A DNA stretch of 64,000 nucleotides from assembly GCA_900770925.1 (NCBI GenBank), contig CAAGLY010000016.1, positions 1 through 64,000 of the forward strand. Direction: 5' to 3'. Positions 16,261 to 24,002 of the stretch are shown here, in pieces. This DNA comes from Bacilli bacterium (GTDB lineage: Bacteria; Bacillota_I; Bacilli_A; RFN20; CAG-288). Numbering within the stretch: the first letter of the stretch is position 1; each line of letters opens with the position of its first letter. Both the position numbers and the translations under genes were made by a program. The notes under the pieces were generated by a model. The model was not told the origin of the DNA and searched no databases. It saw nothing but the letters and a program-made list of their open reading frames with translations.

Positions 16261-16929
16261 TTATTTGTCTTTTATTTTCTTTCTGCTTCGATAAAAGCGA
16301 CAGAACGAGGCAAAAGGACAGCAATTGCAACTAGGTTTCTGGCTCTTACAGATTTCACGTCCGAATAGAATCAAGGAATGGTGCCTATCGATTGCATGCT
16401 GATTCTGGAATAATTCTTCTAAGGCCAGTTCTGTTTTTTCCGGAGTGTAGGACTCGGGAACTAAGCCAAGACGATGGGCAACACGATAGATGTGGGTATC
16501 AACCGGAATAAAAGGATAGTCATATAATTCCGCAAGAACCACTCCGCTTGTTTTAAAGCCGACTCCGGGGAGTTTCCTTAATTCGTTTCGGTCTTTCGGA
16601 ACGGTTCCGTTATATTTCGTCAGGAGGACTGAAGCACTCTTAATCAAATAGTTTCCTTTGCTTTTTCCTAATCCGACATGTTTGATACAGGTAAGGATTC
16701 CCGGGAGGTTTTCCCTGGTATAGTCCTCGAGTTCAGGAAATTTTGCAAATAGCAGTGCTGTCGCTTCATTGACAGATTTATCTGTCGCCTGAGCAGAAAG
16801 AATAACAGCGAAAAGAAGCTCCCAGTCTTTCTTGTAGTGCAGGAACGATTCAGTATGAGGATAGTACCGGTTAAGATAACCAGCAACTTCCTTTGCCTTA
16901 TTTTCCCGAGTCAATCGTCCAGTCTTCAT
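16261..16929 (-). CDS. nth: Endonuclease III (DNA glycosylase/AP lyase)
   Basis: Nth removes oxidised pyrimidines and cuts at the resulting abasic site. The protein of 222 residues carries the helix-hairpin-helix LPGVGFKTSGVVLAE with the catalytic Lys, and VDTHIYRVAHRLGL with the catalytic Asp. At the C-terminus, cysteines spaced C-x6-C-x2-C-x5-C bind the 4Fe-4S cluster. The frame extends further upstream, but the start at 16929 gives the normal length and a start like other Nth proteins. It overlaps the end of dnaD by 32 nt, the usual nth-dnaD pairing of Firmicutes. Confidence 0.95.
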   Translation of the reverse strand: MKTGRLTRENKAKEVAGYLNRYYPHTESFLHYKKDWELLFAVILSAQATDKSVNEATALLFAKFPELEDYTRENLPGILTCIKHVGLGKSKGNYLIKSASVLLTKYNGTVPKDRNELRKLPGVGFKTSGVVLAELYDYPFIPVDTHIYRVAHRLGLVPESYTPEKTELALEELFQNQHAIDRHHSLILFGREICKSQKPSCNCCPFASFCRFYRSRKKIKDK

Positions 16930-17551
16930 TATTGAACAGTTCGCTATAGTCAATCTGCTTACCAGTCTTTTCGTTGACTGTAGAAGTTCCGATTGTCTTC
17001 CGCCCCTGGCTTCTCTGCCTTTCACGAATCCTCTTATCCGCCTGAGTGAAGGAGATACCGGAAGCGCGAACAGATTTTTCCAAGGCCTCTTTTATCCTAT
17101 TCTGGCTAACTCCGTCCTGAAGCCATCTTGCGATATACTGACGCTGAACAGGTGAGATTTCCTTACTTCCCTGAAGTCTCTGAACATAATCGAAAAACTC
17201 GTTATCGGCAGCTGTTTCCGGTCCGTTTTCTTTCCGTAAGGCAGTATCCTTAATAAAGTCATCAAATATTTTCTTTTTGAAAGAAACCAAAGAGGAGCAG
17301 AAAGAATTACTGTTATTTTCCCTGACAATAATCTTCTTCTGCCTAAGTTTAGCTAAGCAGGCGTCGATTTCATCAGAGGAGAGATGCCTAAAAGGAGCAA
17401 GAGAATCCGCAGTCAGAAGAAGCGTGGAATCAGATTTAAGAAGCTCATCCGAAACTAGGAGCACCATGACATCATTTTCGCTGAGGTCATAGTTCAGATA
17501 ACGTTTAATCAGCCTTGATCTGAAATCGAAATCCTGATAATTGATTTCCAT
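16898..17551 (-). CDS. dnaD: DnaD-family replication initiation protein
   Basis: DnaD helps load the replicative helicase in Firmicutes. The 217-residue protein has an N-terminal winged-helix region (about 5-95) and a C-terminal DnaD/DUF1376-like helical domain (about 115-185: FFDYVQRLQGSKEISPVQ, then IARWLQDGVSQNRIKEALEK). The final acidic tail overlaps nth. The start at 17551 is set by GGAGG about 9 nt upstream; the frame extends upstream into the CCA gene without a ribosome-binding site. Overlap with both neighbours indicates coupled translation. Confidence 0.85.
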   Translation of the reverse strand: MEINYQDFDFRSRLIKRYLNYDLSENDVMVLLVSDELLKSDSTLLLTADSLAPFRHLSSDEIDACLAKLRQKKIIVRENNSNSFCSSLVSFKKKIFDDFIKDTALRKENGPETAADNEFFDYVQRLQGSKEISPVQRQYIARWLQDGVSQNRIKEALEKSVRASGISFTQADKRIRERQRSQGRKTIGTSTVNEKTGKQIDYSELFNNEDWTIDSGK

Positions 17552-17552
17552 A

Positions 17553-18233
17553 TCATTGTTCCTCCTCGAAGGCAAAGCGTAAGGAGAGAGTTTCAACCCT
17601 CTCCTGCCGGAACTTTTCCGGACATTTATTCACTTCCTCTCTGATTTTCCCTTTTTTAAGATTCAGAATCAAGTCTTTCGATTTGATCCTAGAACGATAA
17701 AGCCGGTGTGTAATCTTCAGATTCAGTTCCTTGCTGAACCGGAACGCACGGAGAATCCGGAGGGGATCCTCTTCTAAACGTTTCCTCGGTTTACCTATCC
17801 TAGAAAGTCTCTTCTTCTTGATATCTTTCCTTCCATGCCCGGTAGGGTCAAAAAGGTTGCCTTCGCAGTCGGCATAAAGAGCGTTGATGGTAAAATCTCT
17901 GCGTAAGCAGTCTTCTTCCCTAGTGGTGACATAGGTTATGTGCTTAGGATGCCGAAAATCCTGATAGCCGTCTTCTTTTCTCCTCGTAGCAATGGTAATC
18001 GAATAACCATTCAGTTTAAACGACACGGTTCCGAAATGAGAAGCATAGCCATAAGGAAATGCCTGCTTAGTGCTCTCCGGATCCGCCGAAGTCGCAATAT
18101 CGATATCTTTACTTACGCGATGCCTAAGCTGGTCACGGACAAAACCGCCGACAAGGAAGACTTTGCCTCTTCCTAATTTTTCTCCGACCAGATTCCTGAC
18201 ATCCTCTACACCAGATTCTAATTGAATTTTCAT
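17553..18233 (-). CDS. cca: Short CCA-adding/poly(A) polymerase-type nucleotidyltransferase
   Basis: A class II nucleotidyltransferase. GGFVRD (about 29-34) binds the nucleotide, DIDIA (about 43-47) supplies the metal-binding Asp pair, and RRDFTINAL and EDPLRILRAFRF form motifs C to E of the head and neck. At 226 residues it lacks most of the body and tail domains (usual length about 400). All three tRNA genes in this window encode CCA, so it may act in repair only. The ATG comes directly after the T tract of the HU terminator and has no Shine-Dalgarno, so expression may depend on read-through or a leaderless start. Confidence 0.85.
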   Translation of the reverse strand: MKIQLESGVEDVRNLVGEKLGRGKVFLVGGFVRDQLRHRVSKDIDIATSADPESTKQAFPYGYASHFGTVSFKLNGYSITIATRRKEDGYQDFRHPKHITYVTTREEDCLRRDFTINALYADCEGNLFDPTGHGRKDIKKKRLSRIGKPRKRLEEDPLRILRAFRFSKELNLKITHRLYRSRIKSKDLILNLKKGKIREEVNKCPEKFRQERVETLSLRFAFEEEQ

Positions 18234-18260
18234 AAAAAAGGCCGCTATAATCTAGCGGCC
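18233..18260 (-). terminator. Intrinsic terminator of the HU gene, touching the cca start
   Basis: GGCCGCTA (18240-18247) pairs with TAGCGGCC (18253-18260) around a 5-nt loop. The minus-strand T tract (18234-18239) ends at the cca start codon. Confidence 0.9.
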
Positions 18261-18287
18261 AAAGAATCAATTCCAGAAAGACAACGA

Positions 18288-18593
18288 CTACTTTTCGTTG
18301 ATTAAGTCTTTTAACGTCTTAGAAGGTTTGAACTTGACTGCCTTGGAAGCAGGGATGGTGATTTTTTCTTTCGGAGAAGAGGGATTGACGCCTTCGCGTT
18401 CAGGACGCTCAACAAGAGCGAACTGACCGAAACCGGCAATTTTAACGGTTCCGAAATCCGGATCAACTAAGCCTTTGGCGATTTCAGCAAAAACGGTTTC
18501 AACAACCTGAATTGCATCGCCTTTCTTCCTACGGGCTTTCGTCACTAACTGTTCAGCAATGTCTTCTTTTGTGATAATTTTTTTATCTTCCAT
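18288..18593 (-). CDS. hup: HU-family DNA-binding protein
   Basis: A small histone-like protein that bends and compacts DNA as a dimer. The 101 residues follow the family pattern: an N-terminal helix pair (ITKEDIAEQLVTKA), the FGTVKIAGFGQFALVERPER beta region and a Lys-rich arm, then the C-terminal helix (SKTLKDLINEK). The tip of the arm (NPSSPKEKITIPAS) carries the Pro that inserts between base pairs. GAAAGGAG 9 nt upstream fixes the start. It is monocistronic, with its own promoter (18620-18648) and terminator. Confidence 0.95.
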   Translation of the reverse strand: MEDKKIITKEDIAEQLVTKARRKKGDAIQVVETVFAEIAKGLVDPDFGTVKIAGFGQFALVERPEREGVNPSSPKEKITIPASKAVKFKPSKTLKDLINEK

Positions 18594-18619
18594 CAGCTGA
18601 AACTCCTTTCTGTATGCTT

Positions 18620-18648
18620 AAGATACCACGATTAAGGAACAAATGCAA
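18620..18648 (-). promoter_or_regulatory. Promoter of the HU gene
   Basis: On the minus strand, TTGCAT (18643-18648) and TATCTT (18620-18625) are separated by 17 bp, with TGG directly before the -10 (extended -10). Confidence 0.75.
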
Positions 18649-18753
18649 ACCTTTTTCTGATTATTGCCTTATTATCGGCGTTTTTGGGGATTTATTGATT
18701 GCCAAATGGCTTTAATCCAGCCCAAGAATCACCTCATGGAAGGGAAAAAAGAG

Positions 18754-20085
18754 TTATTTCCTACCAATATTGTCTTCTCTCTTAGCACGGATAAGAAGGC
18801 GGATAGGAGTATTATCGAACCCGAATTCCTTACGGATGACATTCTCAAGATAACGCTTGTAAGAGAAGTGGAAGTAGTTCGGATTATTGCAGAAGACGAT
18901 GAAGGTCGGAATGGAATCCTTTGTCTGGGTAATGTAGCCGATTTTCAGACGACCGCCATTAAAGTCCGGAGCTTCATTATCAAGCTGGGCACGACTAATC
19001 AAGGAATTCAGGAGCGAAGAGGGGACTTTCTTGTTCAGATTAGTCTGGATATCATCCATGGCTTTAAAGATTGCGTTGATATTCGTTGCATTGATTGCCG
19101 AAGTAAAGACAACCGGAGCGAAATCAAGAAAACGAAGATTGGCTTTCCTTTCCTTTACGAAATTCTGCTGGTCCTGTGGCCCATGGGAATGAAGATCCCA
19201 TTTATTCACAATCAGGACAACTGGCTTGTTGTTATCCCTAGCATAAGAGGTGACATGGATATCCTGGCTTACTAAGCCTTCGGAAGCATCAATCAGAAGA
19301 AGAATGATATCCGCACGTTTTGCCGCATCCGCAGAGCGGATAACTGCAAACTTATCCAAGTCCTCTTCAACCTTTCCTGGGCGTTTGACACCGGCAGTAT
19401 CAATCCTGACATACTTCTTTCCGTTCCGGACGAAAGGAATATCCACACTGTCTCTTGTCGTACCCGACCTAGGGGAAACAATAACTCGTTCCTGGCCTAG
19501 GATAGCATTAGCTAAGGAGGATTTACCGACATTCGGCCGTCCAAGGAGAGCAAAAGTAAGGGAATCCTTATAATCACGCACCTGCTTCTTCGGGAGACGT
19601 GAAATGGCTTCATCAAGCCTATCGCCAAGCCCTAAGCCATGTTCAGCAGAGATAGCATGAGGATCACCGAGACCTAAGGAATAGAAATCGTAAACATTTC
19701 CGAGCCTTGTCGTATCATCGATTTTATTGACAATCAGCCTGACCTTTTTCTTGTAAGGCATGAGCTTTTCGGCAACAAAGAGGTCGTTGTTGCTCCTGCC
19801 TAAACGGCCGTCAACAACAAAGAAAATAAGGTCCGCTTCTTTTTCAGCAAGTTCAACCTGGTTCTGAACTTCTTTCTGGAACGGAATCTTCTCCTTGGTG
19901 ATACCGCCGGTATCAATCAAGGTGAAGGTCTTATCCAGCCAGTGCCCGGTTCCATAGTTACGGTCACGGGTGATGCCGAATTCCTTACCGGTGATTTCCT
20001 TCACTTCGTCAGTAAGACGGTTAAACAGAGTCGATTTTCCGCTTGAAGGAGAACCGACAAGGGCAATAGTTCCTAATTCTTCCAT
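18754..20085 (-). CDS. der: GTPase Der (EngA), ribosome assembly
   Basis: Der has two tandem G domains and a KH-like C-terminal domain, and acts in 50S subunit maturation. The 443 residues show G1 of domain 1 as GSPSSGKST (about 11-19; the usual form is GRPNVGKS) and DTGG near 58. Domain 2 has GRPNVGKSS (about 182), DTAG and NKWD. The KH-like domain takes the last 90 residues. The changed P-loop of domain 1 keeps GxxxxGKS and should still bind GTP. It overlaps cmk by 13 nt. Confidence 0.96.
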   Translation of the reverse strand: MEELGTIALVGSPSSGKSTLFNRLTDEVKEITGKEFGITRDRNYGTGHWLDKTFTLIDTGGITKEKIPFQKEVQNQVELAEKEADLIFFVVDGRLGRSNNDLFVAEKLMPYKKKVRLIVNKIDDTTRLGNVYDFYSLGLGDPHAISAEHGLGLGDRLDEAISRLPKKQVRDYKDSLTFALLGRPNVGKSSLANAILGQERVIVSPRSGTTRDSVDIPFVRNGKKYVRIDTAGVKRPGKVEEDLDKFAVIRSADAAKRADIILLLIDASEGLVSQDIHVTSYARDNNKPVVLIVNKWDLHSHGPQDQQNFVKERKANLRFLDFAPVVFTSAINATNINAIFKAMDDIQTNLNKKVPSSLLNSLISRAQLDNEAPDFNGGRLKIGYITQTKDSIPTFIVFCNNPNYFHFSYKRYLENVIRKEFGFDNTPIRLLIRAKREDNIGRK

Positions 20086-20750
20086 ATCTTTCCTACTTTC
20101 TGTTCGAACAGGTCAATAATAGCCTGTGTCTCTTCTTCAATCGTCCTATCGGAAGTATCGAGTTCGATAGCATCCTTAGCTTTCCTTAAAGGAGAGTTCT
20201 CCCGATGGGAGTCGATGTAATCGCGTTTTTCGATATCCGATAAGATTTCATCCCTCGAACAGGGGATGCCTTTTTTTATAAATTCCTCATAACGGCGTTT
20301 TGCTCTCGCTTTGGCAGAGGCAATCTGATAGATTTTCAGATCCGCGGAAGGAAGAACGACTGTGCCGATATCGCGTCCGTCCCTGACAACAGAATCGTTC
20401 TCTGCCCTCTTCTGCTGCAGCTTAACCATCTGCTGTCTCACTTCCAGATGGGCACAGGCGTAAGAGACAAGCTTAGAGACTTCCGGGCTACGGATTTCAT
20501 TGCTGACATCCTGACCGTTTAGGAAAGTCCGCCCCTCTTTATCTTCTTCAATCTGACAGGAAGGAAGAAGGAAGATAGCGTCTTCCCGGCTCTTGCAATC
20601 CTTGTTCTTCTGCCTCCTGTATAAAGTGAAGGCACGGTACCTAGCTCCTGTATCGATATAAAGGAAGCCTAAGGCCTTACTGACCCCTTTGGCTGCAGTC
20701 GATTTACCGCTAGCTGCAGGGCCGTCAATCGCAATGGCATAGTGTTTCAT
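20073..20750 (-). CDS. cmk: Cytidylate kinase
   Basis: Phosphorylates CMP and dCMP with ATP for pyrimidine nucleotide supply. The 225-residue length is normal. GPAASGKST (10-18) is the P-loop, the DTGARYRA segment (about 33-40) is the CMP-binding region, and RDGRDIGTVV is a family marker. Arg residues near 175-185 (RRYEEF, SDIEKRDYIDS) form the lid. It lies 2 nt after the preceding small gene and overlaps der, the cmk-der order common in Firmicutes. Confidence 0.95.
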   Translation of the reverse strand: MKHYAIAIDGPAASGKSTAAKGVSKALGFLYIDTGARYRAFTLYRRQKNKDCKSREDAIFLLPSCQIEEDKEGRTFLNGQDVSNEIRSPEVSKLVSYACAHLEVRQQMVKLQQKRAENDSVVRDGRDIGTVVLPSADLKIYQIASAKARAKRRYEEFIKKGIPCSRDEILSDIEKRDYIDSHRENSPLRKAKDAIELDTSDRTIEEETQAIIDLFEQKVGKIWKN

Positions 20751-20752
20751 TC

Positions 20753-21139
20753 TTATTTTCCTTTCCTGACGAAGACAACAATCAGAATCACGGCTGTCAC
20801 AATCAAGGCGCTAGCCAAGCCAAGAAGAACATGGCGGAGAATCCTCATCTTCCGTTCTTTCTTCCGTTTATCCAGATAGAGGGACTTAGCTTCTTCCTCC
20901 CTCTTTCTTTTTTCCCTTTCCTCTTTTGCCTTCCTTAATTCTTCGACCGAAAGGGAAAGCGTGGAAGTAGAGACTTCCCTTGGCTTCTTCCTTTCCGGTT
21001 TATCCTCTTTTTCTTTTTCCTTTGCAACAGGAGGAAGATGTTTCTTCCTGGTTTTCGTCTCTTCAAAGGAGTAGGAATCCCTGTTAGAAATCTTATCCCG
21101 GAGCTCTTTATATAAAATAACGCGGCTTTTTGTTTCCAT
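20753..21139 (-). CDS. Charged tail-anchored protein of unknown function
   Basis: A 128-residue protein, nearly all Lys/Glu/Arg in the first 98 residues, including a probable coiled coil (VEELRKAKEEREKRKREEE, about 66-84). A single membrane segment near the C-terminus (about 103-124) is followed by RKGK. This predicts a tail-anchored protein with a cytoplasmic coiled-coil domain. A TATAAT box lies about 20 nt upstream, with GGTGA as ribosome-binding site. It leads the cmk-der operon. I do not recognise a family; DivIC/FtsL-like proteins have the opposite arrangement. Confidence 0.7.
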   Translation of the reverse strand: METKSRVILYKELRDKISNRDSYSFEETKTRKKHLPPVAKEKEKEDKPERKKPREVSTSTLSLSVEELRKAKEEREKRKREEEAKSLYLDKRKKERKMRILRHVLLGLASALIVTAVILIVVFVRKGK

Positions 21140-21215
21140 AGAAAATCACCGTTTATATTATATCGGATAATGGAGCAAAGAGAGAGATTTGAGCAAGGAA
21201 AATATCAACAATCAG

Positions 21216-21244
21216 TTGCAGAAAGGACAGGAAAAATGTAGAAT
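21216..21244 (+). promoter_or_regulatory. Promoter of tRNA-Thr
   Basis: TTGCAG (21216-21221) and TAGAAT (21239-21244) are separated by 17 bp; transcription would start a few bases before the tRNA. Confidence 0.75.
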
Positions 21245-21254
21245 ATTATTCGTT

Positions 21255-21330
21255 GCCGCTATAGCTCAGTTGGTAGAGCGGCTGATTCGTAATCAGCAGG
21301 TCGGAAGTCCGATTCTTCTTGGCGGCACCA
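21255..21330 (+). tRNA. tRNA-Thr (anticodon CGT)
   Basis: A full cloverleaf: acceptor GCCGCTA/TGGCGGC, D arm GCTC-AGTTGGTA-GAGC, anticodon stem CTGAT/ATCAG with loop TCGTA inside TTCGTAA (anticodon CGT, reads ACG), and an encoded CCA. The T stem is GGAAG/CTTCT with a G-U pair. The T loop reads TCCGATT, so position 55 is C and not the near-universal T (pseudouridine). The gene is monocistronic, with its own promoter and terminator. Confidence 0.93.
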
Positions 21331-21339
21331 TGATAAAAA

Positions 21340-21376
21340 GAAAAGCCTGAGGTTCGTGCCTCAGGCTTTTTGTTTT
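21340..21376. terminator. Bidirectional terminator between tRNA-Thr and the ribosomal operon
   Basis: GCCTGAGG (21345-21352) pairs with CCTCAGGC (21359-21366). A T tract follows on the plus strand and an A-rich tract precedes it, so the same hairpin can end tRNA-Thr and, from the other side, rplQ. Confidence 0.92.
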
Positions 21377-21383
21377 GTCCAGA

Positions 21384-21788
21384 TTAGTCGACGAAGGCTA
21401 AGATGGCCATCGGAGCATTGTCGCCACGACGATTGTAGGTCTTTAAGACCCGGGTGTAACCGCCATTACGATCTTTATACTTCTTGCCATAGACATCGAA
21501 GAGAATCTGAAGGGCATTCTTGCCGGTCTTCGGATCCTTGAATTCTTCGTGGACATAACGGGCAGCGAGACGGCGGGAGGCTAAGTCACCCTTCTTTGCA
21601 TAGGTGACTAAGCGCTCGGCATCCTGCTGAGCACGTTTTGCGACAGCGAAGGTTACTTCGACTTTGCCGCTGACAATCCTCTGGCTGATAACATTACGGA
21701 GCCTGGATTTTTCACGGCTATAAGTCCATCCGGTCTTAAAGCGGACACCGCCTTTACCATGGACATTGCTTCTTCCAATCGTACCCAT
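21384..21788 (-). CDS. rplQ: 50S ribosomal protein L17
   Basis: L17 sits near the polypeptide exit tunnel. The 134 residues include the family core NVISQRIVSGKVEVTFAVAK and the C-terminal YTRVLKTYNRRGDNAPMA signature. The usual L17 start (MxxRKLxR) is replaced by MGTIGRSNVHGKGGVRFKTG, so the N-terminus is unusual. It is the last gene of the ribosomal operon, 20 nt after rpoA, and ends at the bidirectional terminator. Confidence 0.93.
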   Translation of the reverse strand: MGTIGRSNVHGKGGVRFKTGWTYSREKSRLRNVISQRIVSGKVEVTFAVAKRAQQDAERLVTYAKKGDLASRRLAARYVHEEFKDPKTGKNALQILFDVYGKKYKDRNGGYTRVLKTYNRRGDNAPMAILAFVD

Positions 21789-21808
21789 TGTAGATTACCT
21801 CACTTTAA

Positions 21809-22795
21809 TTACTTCGACGAATCATCGCGCTGCAGGTATAAGCCATACACCGCGAGTTTGTCCAAGATTTCCTTATAGGACTTCTTTCCGAGGTTACGGA
21901 CAGTCCTAAGTTCGGACTCTTTCCTGTTGCAGAGATCCTGAACAGTCTTTAAGCCATTACGCTTGAGACAGTTGTAGGAACGGACAGAAAGATCGAGATC
22001 CTCAAGCGTCCTAGCAGAATACTTGTTCTCGGGCTTCTCTTCGCTGACAGACCTGACAGTTGCGGATTTAACAGCAGCATCAAGGTCTTCGAAGAGCTTG
22101 AAGTGTTCGTCTAAGATCTTGCCGGCTAAGGCAACGGCATCGCTCGGAGCCATAGAACCATTGGTCTTGACTTCGATGATCAGCTTCTCATAGGAAGCAT
22201 CGTAGCCGACACGGGTCGGCTCGACCTTGATCTGGACTTTCTCAATCGGAGAATAGTTGGAGTCGACAGCGATACGGCCAAGCGGCCAAGACGGATCCTT
22301 GTTCTCTTCGGCAGTGACAAAGCCACGGCCTTTCTTCGCATGGAGAACCATCTTGATATGACCGCCTTCGCTCAGGGTGCAAAGAGGCCTATCCTTGTTG
22401 ACGACGCTCACCCTATCCGGGCAGACAATATCGCCAGCTTTGACTTCTTTTTCCTGACCATTGTTGCTATTGACCTTATTCTGGACATCTAAGCGGAGGA
22501 CATATTCAGCATCCTTCTTATCCGACTCATCCTTAAGGACAAGATTCTTGATATTCAGGACAATCTGCGTCAGATCCTCCCTGACGCCTTCAAGAGGAGT
22601 GTACTCATGACGGGCACCCTCGACTTCAATAGCATAAACGGCTAAGCCGGGCAGAGAGGAGAGAAGGACTCTCCGGAGTGCGTTTCCGATTGTGACGCCA
22701 TAGCCCTGTTCGAGCGGCGAGATCGAGAAACGGCCGGACGTATTCGTCACATCGGTTTTACCGATTTCGAATTTCGGTTGTTCGAATTCTTTCAT
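21809..22795 (-). CDS. rpoA: RNA polymerase alpha subunit
   Basis: Alpha forms the dimer on which the polymerase assembles. The 328 residues show the N-terminal dimer domain (RFSISPLEQGYGVTIGNALR, about 22-41) and, after a linker, the C-terminal domain (about 260-320) with LDLSVRSYNCLKRNGLKTVQ and RNLGKKSYKEI, which contacts UP elements and activators. A short Lys/Asp/Asn insertion lies near residue 105. It lies 24 nt after rpsK in the alpha operon. Confidence 0.97.
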   Translation of the reverse strand: MKEFEQPKFEIGKTDVTNTSGRFSISPLEQGYGVTIGNALRRVLLSSLPGLAVYAIEVEGARHEYTPLEGVREDLTQIVLNIKNLVLKDESDKKDAEYVLRLDVQNKVNSNNGQEKEVKAGDIVCPDRVSVVNKDRPLCTLSEGGHIKMVLHAKKGRGFVTAEENKDPSWPLGRIAVDSNYSPIEKVQIKVEPTRVGYDASYEKLIIEVKTNGSMAPSDAVALAGKILDEHFKLFEDLDAAVKSATVRSVSEEKPENKYSARTLEDLDLSVRSYNCLKRNGLKTVQDLCNRKESELRTVRNLGKKSYKEILDKLAVYGLYLQRDDSSK

Positions 22796-22819
22796 TCAGA
22801 CTCTCCTTCCCTTTTTCCT

Positions 22820-23236
22820 TTAGCCACGAGGACGCTTTGCCGGACGGCATCCATTGTGCGGAATCGGAGTGACATCCGCAATGGATAAGACCTTAAGTCC
22901 GGCAGCTTCTAAAGCGCGGACAGCAGTCTCACGGCCCGGGCCCGGGCCCTTGATTTCGACATCGACACTCTTTAATCCACGGTCGACACAGACTTTGGCA
23001 ACATTGGTTGCAGCAAGCTGAGCGGCGAACGGAGTGGACTTACGGCTTCCGGAATAGCCGGAAGTACCTGCGCTTGCCCAAGCGATGACCTTTCCCTCTT
23101 CATCAGAGATGGAAACGATCGTGTTCGAATAGGAAGCGTGAATATGGGCGACACCCTTGGTAAAGTTAAGACGGGCCTTCTTTTTACGGATAGTGGTCTT
23201 CTTAGCTTTGGTTGTGGTTTTGGTAACTGTAGCCAT
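22820..23236 (-). CDS. rpsK: 30S ribosomal protein S11
   Basis: S11 lies on the platform of the 30S subunit near the mRNA exit. The 138 residues include GVAHIHASYSNTIVSISD, GYSGSRKSTPFAAQLAA and GPGPGRETAVRALEAAG. The first 20 residues form a Lys/Thr-rich tail. The C-terminal DVTPIPHNGCRPAKRPRG is complete. It lies between rpsM and rpoA with short gaps. Confidence 0.97.
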   Translation of the reverse strand: MATVTKTTTKAKKTTIRKKKARLNFTKGVAHIHASYSNTIVSISDEEGKVIAWASAGTSGYSGSRKSTPFAAQLAATNVAKVCVDRGLKSVDVEIKGPGPGRETAVRALEAAGLKVLSIADVTPIPHNGCRPAKRPRG

Positions 23237-23251
23237 GACTTTTTCCTCCTA

Positions 23252-23626
23252 TTACCTAGTTGCCTTCTTATGGTTGGCAACAGTCTTACGCGGACCCTTG
23301 CAGGTACGGGCATTGGTTTTATCCCGCTGACCGCGGCACGGAAGCGAACGTTTATGGCGCTGTCCGCGATACGTTCCGATTTCCTCGAGACGTTTGATGT
23401 CTAAGGCAACCTGACGACGTAAATCGCCTTCGACGACATATTTGGCAACTTCGGCACGGACGGCAGTGAGTTCTTCCTCAGAGCAGTCTTTGACGCGCTT
23501 AGTGCCATCGACTTTGGCATCGGCACAGATTTTCTTAGCTGTGGTTAATCCGATTCCGTAGATATAGCGGAGGGAATAAACAAGCTGTTTATCGTTTGGG
23601 ATATCAACACCAGCAATACGAGCCAT
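23252..23626 (-). CDS. rpsM: 30S ribosomal protein S13
   Basis: S13 binds the head of the 30S subunit and contacts the P-site tRNA and the 50S bridge. The 124 residues start MARIAGVDIPNDKQL and hold YIYGIG, a helix-two-turn-helix, and the basic tail RGQRHKRSLPCRGQRDKTNA. Length is normal. It lies 18 nt downstream of rpmJ and 15 nt before rpsK. Confidence 0.97.
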   Translation of the reverse strand: MARIAGVDIPNDKQLVYSLRYIYGIGLTTAKKICADAKVDGTKRVKDCSEEELTAVRAEVAKYVVEGDLRRQVALDIKRLEEIGTYRGQRHKRSLPCRGQRDKTNARTCKGPRKTVANHKKATR

Positions 23627-23644
23627 ATTCCTATAGTCCTTTCT

Positions 23645-23758
23645 TTAACCCTGTCTCTGCTTATGTTTGGGATTAGAGCAGATGACCCTGACACGACCCT
23701 TACGTTTGATAACTCTGCATTTATCGCAGATCGGCTTTACTGAAGCTCTGACTTTCAT
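23645..23758 (-). CDS. rpmJ: 50S ribosomal protein L36
   Basis: A 37-residue protein starting MKVRASVKPICDKCRVIKRK, with CxxC followed by C and H further on (ICSNPKHKQRQG). That makes it the zinc-binding form of L36. It lies between infA and rpsM, its normal place. The gene is short and easily missed, but start, stop and motifs are clear. Confidence 0.95.
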   Translation of the reverse strand: MKVRASVKPICDKCRVIKRKGRVRVICSNPKHKQRQG

Positions 23759-23783
23759 TGTGAGTTTCTCCTTTTCTTCTAAA

Positions 23784-24002
23784 CTACTTATACCGGTAGA
23801 CTATTCTACCATTTGTGACATCATACGGGGAGATTTCCACCGTAACTTTATCTCCGGGAAGAATACGGATCTTGTTCCTTCTCCTTTTTCCGGAAACCCT
23901 GGCACGGATGATGGCACCGCCTTCAAGCTGTACCGAGAACTTCTCTGCCGGCAGGTTTTCCAATACCCTGCCTTCCCTACGGATGAAATCTTCTCTGCTC
24001 AT
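23784..24002 (-). CDS. infA: Translation initiation factor IF-1
   Basis: IF-1 binds the A site of the 30S subunit during initiation. The 72 residues form one S1-like OB fold: EGRVLENLPAEKFSVQLEGG, then SGKRRRNKIRILPGDKVTVE and the end GRIVYRYK. It overlaps the map stop by 4 nt (ATGA) and is followed by rpmJ. Confidence 0.97.
   Translation of the reverse strand: MSREDFIRREGRVLENLPAEKFSVQLEGGAIIRARVSGKRRRNKIRILPGDKVTVEISPYDVTNGRIVYRYK

Noticed and set aside
18664..19275. Long plus-strand frame antisense to der
   Set aside because: It is the opposite strand of a clearly conserved GTPase gene and has no recognisable domain or ribosome-binding site.
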